Positions 1-5,562 of a stretch of 6,096 bases of DNA are shown here, piece by piece. Origin of the DNA: Deltaproteobacteria bacterium (GTDB lineage Bacteria > Desulfobacterota > Binatia > Binatales > Binataceae); contig JAJXYM010000154.1 in assembly GCA_021780585.1 (NCBI GenBank), positions 1 through 6,096 on the forward strand. The letters are read 5' to 3'. A program made the position numbers and the translations under genes. Numbering within the stretch: the stretch's first letter is position 1; every line of letters begins with the position of its first letter. The notes under the pieces were generated by a model. That model saw only the letters and a list, made by a program, of their open reading frames with translations, had not been told where the DNA came from and searched no databases.

Positions 1-281
1 AGGTCGATCTGGTCGCGACGGACGACAATCCCGGTTACGGCTATCTGCGGGCCAGCGGCTTCAGGCACGACGCCGTGACGCATTCGGCGGGCGAGTACGT
101 GCGCGGCGAGGTCCATACCGCGAACATTGACAACTTCTGGTCGCTGCTGAAACGTGGAGTGATCGGAACCTACCATCACGTCAGCAAGAAATACCTGCCG
201 CTTTACCTCAACGAATTTTCGTTCCGGCACAACAACCGCAAGAACGCGGACATCTTCGGCGCGGCGATAGCGGGATGCTGA
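1..281 (+). CDS. IS1595-family (ISXO2-like) transposase, 3' end only
   Basis: This is the C-terminal part of a DDE transposase; the gene begins outside the window and the reading frame enters at position 3. About 92 residues are visible. An early VATDDNPGY segment looks like the second catalytic Asp region (TD at 18-23). The block IDNFWSLLKRG, then GTYHHVS and EFSFRHNNRKNAD, is the usual C-terminal signature of IS1595-family transposases: (I/V)E-x-FWS-x-LKRG followed by EF-x-x-R-x-N-x-R. From the Asp at 21-23 to the Asp at 129-131 there are 35 intervening residues, and a Lys follows seven residues later, so that Asp lies where the third catalytic acid (normally Glu) is expected. The Glu-to-Asp change may reduce activity. 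The protein stops soon after the RHNNR motif, so the C-terminus is short. The enzyme would cut and move its own insertion sequence. The family call is firm; whether the copy is active cannot be told. Confidence 0.9.
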   Translation, partial: VDLVATDDNPGYGYLRASGFRHDAVTHSAGEYVRGEVHTANIDNFWSLLKRGVIGTYHHVSKKYLPLYLNEFSFRHNNRKNADIFGAAIAGC

Positions 282-311
282 AGCGTCCGGACTGGCGAGC
301 GCTTCTGCATC
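274..311. repeat. 12-bp imperfect inverted repeat over the transposase stop codon
   Basis: GATGCTGAAGCG (274-285) pairs with CGCTTCTGCATC (300-311), with 11 of 12 positions complementary and a 14-base loop. The left arm includes the TGA stop of the transposase (279-281). There is no T-run after either arm, so it is not a textbook intrinsic terminator. It could still be a transcript-end hairpin protecting the transposase mRNA or blocking read-through in both directions, because the opposing small gene ends at 364. Confidence 0.55.
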
Positions 312-363
312 ACGCTTCCAGATGGCCCGTTCAACTGGCGCTGCAATTCCCCCGAGCACGGCG

Positions 364-528
364 CTATTGCTGAGCCTCTCGCGCGGTCTTGGCCGCTTTC
401 TCTTGGGCGCCCTTCGCCTTGCGCCGCAGCATCGCCCGATAATGCGGATGCGTCTTCGGGTGATATTCGGCGCATGGACGACAGAAAAAATGGATTATTC
501 TTTTTGCGCTTCGACCTGCTTCAGACAT
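364..528 (-). CDS. Small Cys/His-containing basic protein, 54 aa, unknown function
   Basis: The frame starts with ATG at 526-528 and ends with TAG at 364-366. An in-frame TAA lies directly before the ATG, so no longer version is possible. It begins five bases after the stop of the membrane-protein gene, which suggests translational coupling. A GAGGG sequence (541-545 on this strand) sits 12 bases upstream, a rather long spacing for a ribosome binding site. The product has a hydrophobic IIHFF segment, then a CRPC motif (C16, C19) with H13, H23, H27 and H29 around it, which could bind one zinc ion. It ends in a Lys/Arg/Ala-rich helical tail (about residues 31-54). Only one Cys pair is present, so this is not a full zinc ribbon. 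The clean stop, tight spacing and structured composition argue for a real gene. I do not recognise the family, and DNA or RNA binding is only a possibility. Confidence 0.55.
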   Translation of the reverse strand: MSEAGRSAKRIIHFFCRPCAEYHPKTHPHYRAMLRRKAKGAQEKAAKTAREAQQ

Positions 529-533
529 TTAAG

Positions 534-1196
534 TCACTTGCCCTCTTCATACCTTCGATTAACGATTTCGTTCAGCCGCTTGGTCCAAACAAGGATTCGC
601 CCTCTTGTATCTCCGTGCAATCTGTTTAGCGATTTAGGATGGCCGCGCTTCTCTTCGTCATTCGGAATCGGAGCGTCAAGGATTGCGGATTCCACTTCTG
701 TAAGATTTTCTCTGATTTCTTTTAGCCAGTCGTCAACATTCAGGCTCCAAGCCGTTAAGTATTGGGGATCAGTAAACTTTATTTCATATAATTCTTTGCC
801 CCGCTTTACAAAAGCAGCAAGTGTTCCAGCATTAGATCGCGCTTGCTCTCTCACGTGAGCTTTGTTGGCTGCGGTCGCCTGCTGAAGCGTCTCACGCAAA
901 CGCTCTCGTGTTTGCGCCGCCTTAATCGTTGCAGTATTCTCTCGGATCGCGTGAGCCAAGGTATGATCATCCACTTGTGATTGCTTCAATTTTTGCAATT
1001 CGTCATATTGCTCGCGCCAAGCGAGGTACATCGCGTAGAAAACCAACGCGCCTCCGCAAATTTCATAAACATGCGGCGGAATTGTTTTCCCACTAACGTC
1101 GGCTATCACGCCGAGAAGTGCTATGAGCGCGCCTCCTAGCACTTCGCGTTTCCAGTGTTTAAGAACTGCCCGCAACCAAGGCAGCACATGATCCAT
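534..1196 (-). CDS. Two-helix membrane protein with long coiled-coil/helical cytoplasmic region, unknown function
   Basis: The 220-residue product has a short basic N-terminus and two predicted membrane helices: about residues 18-34 (EVLGGALIALLGVIADV) and 43-60 (VYEICGGALVFYAMYLAW). A charged, heptad-like helical stretch follows at about 61-110, then a hydrophilic, mostly helical domain to the end (about 112-220). No catalytic motif is visible. I chose the ATG at 1194-1196 because GGGGG (1205-1209 on this strand) lies eight bases before it; a GTG at 1203-1205 would add three residues. The gene is AT-richer than its neighbours (541-840 is 45% G+C), uses more A/T-ending codons, and lies beside an insertion sequence, all of which suggest horizontal acquisition. 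It is followed after five bases by the small Cys/His gene. The two helices may form a hairpin with the long helical part in the cytoplasm. The family is not recognised; phage or defence origin is possible but unproven. Confidence 0.75.
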   Translation of the reverse strand: MDHVLPWLRAVLKHWKREVLGGALIALLGVIADVSGKTIPPHVYEICGGALVFYAMYLAWREQYDELQKLKQSQVDDHTLAHAIRENTATIKAAQTRERLRETLQQATAANKAHVREQARSNAGTLAAFVKRGKELYEIKFTDPQYLTAWSLNVDDWLKEIRENLTEVESAILDAPIPNDEEKRGHPKSLNRLHGDTRGRILVWTKRLNEIVNRRYEEGK

Positions 1197-1207
1197 GAGA
1201 CGCACCC

Positions 1208-1235
1208 CCGCATCGCGGCATTCAGCCGCATGCGG
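1208..1235 (-). promoter_or_regulatory. Strong intergenic hairpin just upstream of the membrane-protein start
   Basis: CCGCAT-C-GCGGC (1208-1219) pairs with GCCGC-ATGCGG (1225-1235). The stem has eleven base pairs, one bulged base (1214) and a five-base loop. It sits between the stop of the exported-protein gene (1263) and the start of the membrane-protein gene (1196). Its 3' arm on the - strand overlaps the G-run proposed as ribosome binding site by two bases. No T-run follows, so it is not a classic terminator. It might reduce translation of the downstream gene or stabilise the end of the upstream mRNA. The structure is seen directly; any role is inferred. Confidence 0.45.
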
Positions 1236-1262
1236 AAGCGTAGCAATCGCATCGGCGTGTCG

Positions 1263-1955
1263 TCAAGTCCGACATAATCGCCCTTTCTCCGGAGGCTCAT
1301 ATAAACTTACGCCGCGAACGCGGACCGGATGGACAGCCGCAATTCGCTTGTTGAGCAAGTCCATTCTCCGGCGATAAAACTCTCGGAACCGCTCGCTGAC
1401 GTTCGCATAATTATCTCCCGTCCACGCGTAGATTACCGGCCACGTGGCGATGCATTCATTTCCCAGAGATCCCAGCGAATTGTATAAGATAAACTCCAAT
1501 TTACCATCCCGGTGCAAATCCTCGATACTGTCCGCTACGTCGCTCGAGGCCCCGATCGCTCCGGAATTCATGTATATTTTAAACCCCGACGACGTCTTAT
1601 CAATAATGTATACGTCTCTGCACGATGGCCGGTCGGTTACGCCAGTCCCCGCCACCAAGGAGAGAATACCATCGTGCCGGAGGTCCGCAAAATAGAATGA
1701 ACAGAGCTCTGCGCTGCTGTAAAGGTCGGAATAGCTATGCACATATGCGCGAAGAAAGCCGTCGACCAGCTTTGCGGACGGCGGCTTGACGCTCAGGTTG
1801 GGCGACGCTTTCACCGACCAGTCATCCGCCGCCAGCGCCGACCGTCGCGGCCGGATCGGTGGGGCCGCAAACGCGCCCGAAATCAAGCCCAGCCAACAAG
1901 ATAATGTGACGATTGCGATGGTGGCGCCCGCGCGCTTGGTAATCGTCAAGCTCAA
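1263..1955 (-). CDS. Exported protein with two FG-GAP/VCBS-like motifs, unknown function
   Basis: I start this gene at TTG 1953-1955 because AGGAGA (1963-1968 on this strand) lies seven bases upstream; another TTG at 1973 would add six residues but lies before that site. The 230-residue product begins with a clear signal peptide: Lys7-Arg8, a hydrophobic core at about 11-28 and an AFA-A cleavage site near residue 30. Cys20 is not in a good lipobox, so cleavage by the ordinary signal peptidase is more likely. The mature part has two Asp-Gly segments, ADLRHDGILSLVAG (80-93) and IEDLHRDGKLEFILYN (134-149). They resemble the D-x-(D/H/R)-x-D-G-x-x-(D/E)-(L/F) core of FG-GAP/VCBS repeats, which form beta-propeller blades and often bind calcium. 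Two clear repeats are too few for a complete propeller. Several Cys residues (75, 102, 158, 228) could form disulfides in the periplasm or outside the cell. The substrate or partner is unknown. Confidence 0.75.
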   Translation of the reverse strand: MSLTITKRAGATIAIVTLSCWLGLISGAFAAPPIRPRRSALAADDWSVKASPNLSVKPPSAKLVDGFLRAYVHSYSDLYSSAELCSFYFADLRHDGILSLVAGTGVTDRPSCRDVYIIDKTSSGFKIYMNSGAIGASSDVADSIEDLHRDGKLEFILYNSLGSLGNECIATWPVIYAWTGDNYANVSERFREFYRRRMDLLNKRIAAVHPVRVRGVSLYEPPEKGRLCRT

Positions 1956-2199
1956 TTCCGTGTCTCCTGCCAATTTGTCGCCTTCGTTATTTGTATAGCG
2001 ACGTTATCTTCAGGCAGGGAAGGAATACGACCAGTGGACTGAGTTGGCAATACGTGCGCCAACGCGACCAGGCGATTCGAATGTCGGGTTGGCGGTTTTG
2101 GCGCGGATAAAGGGCTTGGGACGGCGGTTGTCGGAGTCGCGATACGGGCGGATGGTGTCACCGAAATCGCGAGCGCCGCAGTGGACGGTGCGGGCGCGA
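1956..2199. other. Intergenic spacer without a recognised gene
   Basis: This spacer lies between the exported-protein gene and the end of the DsbA-fold gene, both on the - strand. Its right part is GC-rich and reads as a proline-rich open frame on one strand and an arginine-rich one on the other, neither with family resemblance. The left 70 bases are AT-richer and include TATACA (1990-2000 region, - strand), about 40 bases before the TTG start. This is the most plausible place for the promoter of the exported-protein gene, although no convincing -35 box was seen. Confidence 0.4.
1963..1968 (-). promoter_or_regulatory. Ribosome binding site that sets a TTG start
   Basis: AGGAGA on the - strand is a near-perfect Shine-Dalgarno sequence, seven bases before TTG at 1953-1955. 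It decides the start of the exported FG-GAP-like protein and leaves a compact signal peptide beginning MSLTITKRAG. Confidence 0.7.
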
Positions 2200-2814
2200 T
2201 CAGCGGCGAAGGGCCATCGCGTCGAGCTTGCGCACCAGCCAGTCCATCCGATCGTAGCCCCAGAACAATTCGCCGTCGATCACGAAGGTCGGCACGCCGA
2301 AGACGTGGTCGCGGTCGGCTTCGGCGAAGCATGCCTTGAGCCGCGGCTTGGCTTCGCTCTCCTCGTCGGCGACGTAGCGTGCGAACGGGGCGGGGTCGGC
2401 GCCGGTCTCGCGCAAAATCGCGGTGAGCGCGGCCGGGTCCTCGACTTCGAGTTCGCGCTTCCAGAAACGCTCGAAGACGCGCTCCGCGTAGGGATGGAAC
2501 AAGCCCTGGTCCTCGGCGCACATCCCGCCATAAAAGGCGAAGCGCGCGCTATAGATTTTCTTCGGCGGCAGGATCGTCAGGCCGCGCTCGGCGGCGAAGC
2601 GGCGCGCGTCGAGATAGAGATAGCGGACCTTGAGTTGATCGCGATGGGCGCGGTCGGTCATATCGCCATATACCTTGCGGATATTGACGCCGTGCGGAAT
2701 GAAGCGCAGGCGCACCCGATGGCTCCGTTCGAGCGCGCGCGCCGGCGCGTACGCCAGATAGGTGAACGGGCTGGTGTAGGCGAAGTAAAATTTAAGTTCG
2801 ACCGTGGTATCCAT
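2200..2814 (-). CDS. DsbA-fold protein of the 2-hydroxychromene-2-carboxylate isomerase type
   Basis: The 204-residue product has the length and both landmarks of the HCCA-isomerase/DsbA-like thioredoxin family (PF01323 type). The N-terminal strand is followed by YTSPFTYLA, with Ser15-Pro16 where true DsbA proteins have Cys-x-x-Cys. The C-terminal cis-proline loop reads VFGVPTFVIDGELFWGYDR (171-189, Pro175). Family members with Ser at this place use glutathione for isomerisation (naphthalene-type ring degradation, related to kappa-class GSTs) rather than forming disulfides. There is no signal peptide, so it is cytoplasmic. It starts 15 bases after the stop of the ICL/PEPM enzyme gene and is probably co-transcribed with it. 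No aromatic-degradation genes are in the window, so the substrate is unknown. A general glutathione-dependent isomerase or transferase is the safest reading. Confidence 0.85.
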   Translation of the reverse strand: MDTTVELKFYFAYTSPFTYLAYAPARALERSHRVRLRFIPHGVNIRKVYGDMTDRAHRDQLKVRYLYLDARRFAAERGLTILPPKKIYSARFAFYGGMCAEDQGLFHPYAERVFERFWKRELEVEDPAALTAILRETGADPAPFARYVADEESEAKPRLKACFAEADRDHVFGVPTFVIDGELFWGYDRMDWLVRKLDAMALRR

Positions 2815-2829
2815 CGCGCAGCGCCGCGC

Positions 2830-3675
2830 TCAGTCAGAATATTTTTTTGCCAGCGCCTCGTAGGCCGGCACGCCCAGCAGATCGATCAGTTCGGCGAAGA
2901 GACGGCCGGTGATCGGCAGATCGAGCGATCCGGTCTCCTTTAGTTCGCGCATCGCGTCGCGAAAGCGCACGAACGCGGCCATCAGGGTGCCGGTATGGAT
3001 CGTCAGTTTGAAGCCGAAGCGGGCCAATTCGGCAACCGGCAGTAGTCCGCCGTTGTAGAGCAGCGGCAGATCGCCCAGCTCGGCAACGTAGCGCTTGATG
3101 TCCTCCACGGTGCGGATGCCGTCGACGAAGATGAGGTCGGCGCCAGCCGCGCGATAGGCGCGGGCGCGCCGCGCCACGTCGTCCCATCCGTTGACCGCGA
3201 GCGCGTCGGTCCGCGCGATGATGACGAAGTTGGGGTCGCGGCGGGCGTCGCAGGCGGCGCGGACTTTGGGGATCATCTGCTCCACCGGGATGACCTGCTT
3301 GCCGGCCAGAAAGCCGCATCGCTTGGGCCAGACCTGATCCTCTATATGGAGCGCGGCGGCTCCCGCTTCTTCGTACTCGCGCACCGTCCGCCAGACGTTG
3401 ACGGGATTGCCGTAGCCGGTATCGGCGTCGCAGATTAGCGGCACATTGACGGCGTGCGCGATCGCGCGCACGTTCGCGACCATGTCGGACATCGTGAGCA
3501 GGCCGAGGTCGGGCAGGCCGCGCGCGGCGGCGGTGCCGAAGCCGGTCATATAAACGGCGCTAAAGCCGGTTTGTTCGGCGATTTTCGCCTGCAGGCCGTC
3601 ATAAACGAACGGCGCCACGAGCATCTCGGGACCCGACAAAAGCTCGCGCAGGCGCGCGTTGGCAGCGGTTGGCAT
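2830..3675 (-). CDS. Isocitrate lyase/PEP-mutase superfamily C-C or P-C bond lyase
   Basis: The 281-residue product fits this alpha/beta-barrel family. Visible blocks are VAPFVYDGLQAKIAEQTGF (19-38) and VYMTGFG (41-47), which open the substrate pocket; CDADTGYGN (82-90), whose acidic residues bind Mg2+; HIEDQ (110-114); the KRCG loop (118-121) with Cys120 as likely general acid; and ARTDA (154-158). Members cleave or form bonds next to a carboxylate in 2-methylisocitrate, dimethylmalate, oxaloacetate or phosphonopyruvate. The position after KRCG is Phe122, while isocitrate and methylisocitrate lyases have His there. Those two functions are therefore less likely, and an oxaloacetate-decarboxylase-like or other lyase role is possible. 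I start at ATG 3673-3675, which has GGGAAG just upstream and matches the family's N-terminus; an upstream TTG at 3771 would add 32 poorly matching residues. It forms a likely operon with the following DsbA-fold gene. Confidence 0.87.
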   Translation of the reverse strand: MPTAANARLRELLSGPEMLVAPFVYDGLQAKIAEQTGFSAVYMTGFGTAAARGLPDLGLLTMSDMVANVRAIAHAVNVPLICDADTGYGNPVNVWRTVREYEEAGAAALHIEDQVWPKRCGFLAGKQVIPVEQMIPKVRAACDARRDPNFVIIARTDALAVNGWDDVARRARAYRAAGADLIFVDGIRTVEDIKRYVAELGDLPLLYNGGLLPVAELARFGFKLTIHTGTLMAAFVRFRDAMRELKETGSLDLPITGRLFAELIDLLGVPAYEALAKKYSD

Positions 3676-3722
3676 CGCGGCAATCTTCCCTGGTTTAATC
3701 GGACGCGGCGCAAACTCAAGCG

Positions 3723-3761
3723 CGCCGCCCCCCGCGAGAGCACGGTAGGTCGCGGGCGGCG
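3723..3761 (-). promoter_or_regulatory. GC-rich hairpin in the leader of the ICL/PEPM gene
   Basis: CGCCGCCC (3723-3730) is perfectly complementary to GGGCGGCG (3754-3761). Inside it GCGA (3734-3737) can pair with TCGC (3750-3753), leaving a bulge of three C residues and a 12-base loop. It lies about 50 bases before the chosen start and has no following T-run on either strand. It may be an mRNA leader structure or the 3' end structure of the upstream exported-protein gene. It also argues that this stretch is untranslated leader rather than an N-terminal extension of the enzyme. Confidence 0.4.
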
Positions 3762-3813
3762 GAACTGTCAAATCCGCCTTATCCGGAGCGGCGCGGCTGT
3801 GGCTCGAACCCGG

Positions 3814-4275
3814 TCAATGGGCGGCTGCGGGATTCGGCGGGCCGTCCGCGGGGGGATTGGCGGAATTTGGCGCCGCGGCGTCGGCATTGGAGCTTGCCGG
3901 AGCCGGATTGCGGACGGCGAGAAATTCGAGCGCCTGCCCCAGATCCAGCTCGCCATACTTGGGATTGGAATAGAACGCGTCGAGTTGCTGGACCGCGGCG
4001 TCGGGCGTCAGGGCGCCGGTGGAAAGTTCGCGCGCGATCTGGCCAAGGATTTTGTTGGCGCCCTTCCAATGGAAGAGTTCGGCGGCGATTTTCAGACTGT
4101 CGAGTTTGCCGATGCTGACCCGCATCGCGTCCCCGTAGCCGTCCATATAACCGACCTTGACCGGAGCGCTGAGTTGATTCCAGAAGGCTCCGTTATGGTC
4201 CACAACCGTCGCCGCCAGCCCCGCCCCGCAGGTCGCGAGCGCGCCCGCGACCACCCCCGCAATGAACTGTTTCAT
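3814..4275 (-). CDS. Small exported protein of unknown function with Ala/Pro-rich tail
   Basis: The 153-residue product starts at ATG 4273-4275, eight bases after GAGGGG (4284-4289 on this strand), a good ribosome binding site. It has a short signal peptide (MKQF, hydrophobic core, cleavage near AGLAA, about residue 22). The mature part has two sections: GAFWNQLSAPVKVGYMDGYGDAMR (29-52) and a helical section containing STGALTPDAAVQQLDAFYSNPKYGELDLGQALEFL (85-119). This pattern, an FW-x-x-L and GY-x-x-G stretch followed by a 'FY-x-(D/N)-P' stretch, resembles small uncharacterised secreted proteins I associate with Acidobacteria and Deltaproteobacteria; that is memory of a pattern, not a search. 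Residues 123-153 are low-complexity Ala/Pro/Asn, probably disordered. It is divergent from the luxE-like gene and has no assigned function. Confidence 0.8.
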   Translation of the reverse strand: MKQFIAGVVAGALATCGAGLAATVVDHNGAFWNQLSAPVKVGYMDGYGDAMRVSIGKLDSLKIAAELFHWKGANKILGQIARELSTGALTPDAAVQQLDAFYSNPKYGELDLGQALEFLAVRNPAPASSNADAAAPNSANPPADGPPNPAAAH

Positions 4276-4446
4276 CTGATGCGCCCCTCCGAGGCGGCAT
4301 CGTTAACAATCAACTTATGTATCAGAATAACGAATATGGTTAAATATGAGTGCGCAAGCGTCGCTAATCGTGGTGGATGGCCGCGGCTGGCTCGGGACGA
4401 ACTTCGGCCGGGCCGGCGATAGGATGGGCGCGCGCTTCGGTCGGCG
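4276..4446. promoter_or_regulatory. Divergent intergenic region, probable promoters for both sides
   Basis: This spacer separates the exported-protein gene (- strand) from the luxE-like gene (+ strand). Its centre, about 4300-4350, is sharply AT-rich amid GC-rich DNA and contains GTTAAC (4302-4307) and GGTTAAATATG (about 4339-4349). It is the natural place for two back-to-back promoters. I could not assign -35 and -10 boxes with confidence. The + strand leader is then about 100 bases long and GC-rich, without a good Shine-Dalgarno sequence before the ATG at 4447. Confidence 0.45.
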
Positions 4447-5562
4447 ATGTCGATATACCAGCGAGTCCTCGAATTTATCCAAACGCCGCGAGCGGAGCGG
4501 TTCGAGCCGCTCGCCCTCGAGGTGTTTCGCTATCAGTACGCCCAGGTCGCGGCCTATCGTTCATATTGCGACGGGCGCGGCGCTTCGCCGACGACGGTGC
4601 GGACGCTCGCCGACGTTCCTTACGCAAGCACGGTCGCCTTCAAATACGCCGAGATCATCAATGCCGAGCAAACGGCGGCGGCCGGCCTTACCTTCATAAC
4701 GAGCGGCACGACCAAAGGTTTCGACGAGCGCGGACGCCATCGCGTGCCCCGCCCCGAAATCTACCGGGCGTCCGCTATCGCTCATCTGCGGCGCATGATC
4801 TTCCCGGACGGCGTGCGGATGGCGATGCTGGCGATGCATCCGACCGCCGAACTGATGCCGGAATCGTCGCTGTCGCGGATGATTGGCTGGTGTATCGAGG
4901 AGTTTGGCGCGGGCGAGGCGATGTGTGCGGCGACGCGCGCGGGAGTCGATGTCGGTGGCGCGGCGCAATTCCTCGGCGCGATGGCCGGCCGCGGCGCGCC
5001 GGTATGTATCCTCGGCACGACGGCGTCGTGCGCCGCGTTATTCGCGCGCCTGCGCGAGCGCGGCGAGAAAATCCGGCTGGCGAACGGGTCGCGGCTGATG
5101 GATACCGGCGGCGCCAAGGGGCAGACGATCCCGCTCAGCGCCGGCGCGGTCGTCGCCTATGCGGGCGAGTTGCTCGGCCTCGAGCCGGCGCTGGTGATCA
5201 ACGAATACGGCATGACCGAGATGTGCTCGCAGCTCTATGACGCGACGCCGTTCAACTGCGCGCACACGGCGGGCGCGGCGGGCGCGCGGATGAAGCTCGC
5301 GCCGCCGTGGCTCGGACCGGTCGCGATCGATCCGCTGACGATGCGTCCGGCGCCAGCGGGCGCGGTCGGGATGCTCGCGTTTTTCGATCTGGCCAACGTC
5401 GGATCGATCTCCGCGTTGATGACCGAGGATTTCGGCGTGACGCGCGACGGCGCCGTGGCGATCCTCGGACGCGCGGCGGCGGGCGGCGCGCGTGGATGCG
5501 CGTTGGCGATCGACGAGTTTGCCGATCGGGAATTGCGCCGCGTGGCGGCGGGACCGCGATGA
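4447..5562 (+). CDS. LuxE-like acyl-protein synthetase (fatty acid activating, ANL-type fold)
   Basis: The 371-residue product matches the LuxE family (PF04443) in length and motifs. Near the N-terminus, VPYASTVAFKYAEI (57-70) is the family's 'P-x-x-x-FK-x-x-x-I' stretch. FITSGTTKG (83-91) is the phosphate-binding loop and is followed by GRHRV; MDTGGAKG (218-225) and NEYGMTEMCSQLYD (252-265) form the nucleotide pocket. Near the C-terminus RGC (Cys351, codon 5497-5499) lies where LuxE proteins carry the acyl-accepting Cys. LuxE activates a fatty acid with ATP to acyl-AMP, takes the acyl group on its Cys and passes it to the reductase LuxC. A LuxC-like gene overlaps its stop codon (ATGA at 5559-5562), supporting that partnership. 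TAG at 4420 is in frame upstream, so ATG 4447 is the first possible ATG. The real substrate may not be a long-chain fatty acid. Confidence 0.88.
   Translation: MSIYQRVLEFIQTPRAERFEPLALEVFRYQYAQVAAYRSYCDGRGASPTTVRTLADVPYASTVAFKYAEIINAEQTAAAGLTFITSGTTKGFDERGRHRVPRPEIYRASAIAHLRRMIFPDGVRMAMLAMHPTAELMPESSLSRMIGWCIEEFGAGEAMCAATRAGVDVGGAAQFLGAMAGRGAPVCILGTTASCAALFARLRERGEKIRLANGSRLMDTGGAKGQTIPLSAGAVVAYAGELLGLEPALVINEYGMTEMCSQLYDATPFNCAHTAGAAGARMKLAPPWLGPVAIDPLTMRPAPAGAVGMLAFFDLANVGSISALMTEDFGVTRDGAVAILGRAAAGGARGCALAIDEFADRELRRVAAGPR

Larger units (their letters stand above)
1..311 (+). mobile_element. Right-hand part of an IS1595-family insertion sequence (end uncertain)
   Basis: The transposase fragment implies that an insertion sequence extends into the window from the left. 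The left end is outside, so the terminal inverted repeat and target duplication cannot be matched. I place a provisional right limit at the end of the inverted repeat 274-311; the true end could lie anywhere up to the small gene that ends at 364. Confidence 0.5.

Noticed and set aside
322..858. Open frame on the + strand opposite the small gene and membrane protein
   Set aside because: The - strand frames have coherent features (membrane helices, coiled coil, CRPC); this frame is Ser/Arg/Leu-rich without structure.
2056..2104. GCGCCAA ... TTGGCGC inverted repeat in the spacer
   Set aside because: Seven-base arms separated by 35 bases are easily found by chance in this GC-rich DNA and fit no known site.
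1952..2521. Proline-rich - strand frame across the spacer 1956-2199
   Set aside because: It overlaps the DsbA-fold gene in another frame and shows only low-complexity composition.
2842..2848. Run of seven A on the - strand near the end of the lyase gene, a possible slippage site
   Set aside because: It lies in the final Lys-Lys codons; a shift would change only the last two or three residues, so programmed frameshifting is not supported.
2044..2943. Long + strand open frame (299 codons) opposite the DsbA-fold gene
   Set aside because: It mirrors the real - strand genes, runs into the lyase gene, has no family motif, and is expected from high GC content.
3676..3771. N-terminal extension of the lyase from TTG 3771
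   Set aside because: The added 32 residues do not match the family's start, include the leader hairpin, and the ATG at 3675 has a better ribosome binding site.
3801..3811. GGGTTCGAGCC on the - strand, resembling a tRNA T-loop
   Set aside because: The flanking bases do not form the five-pair T-stem, and the upstream sequence is the coding end of the exported protein; no acceptor stem was found.
3454..4422. Long + strand open frame (322 codons) across the lyase start and exported-protein gene
   Set aside because: It spans two well-supported - strand genes and their spacer, is Arg/Gly-rich and has no recognisable motif.
4377..5240. Alternative + strand frame overlapping the luxE-like gene, and - strand frames at 5038-6088
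   Set aside because: They are extremely Arg/Ala-rich shadows in GC-rich DNA; the LuxE and LuxC motifs lie in the chosen frames.
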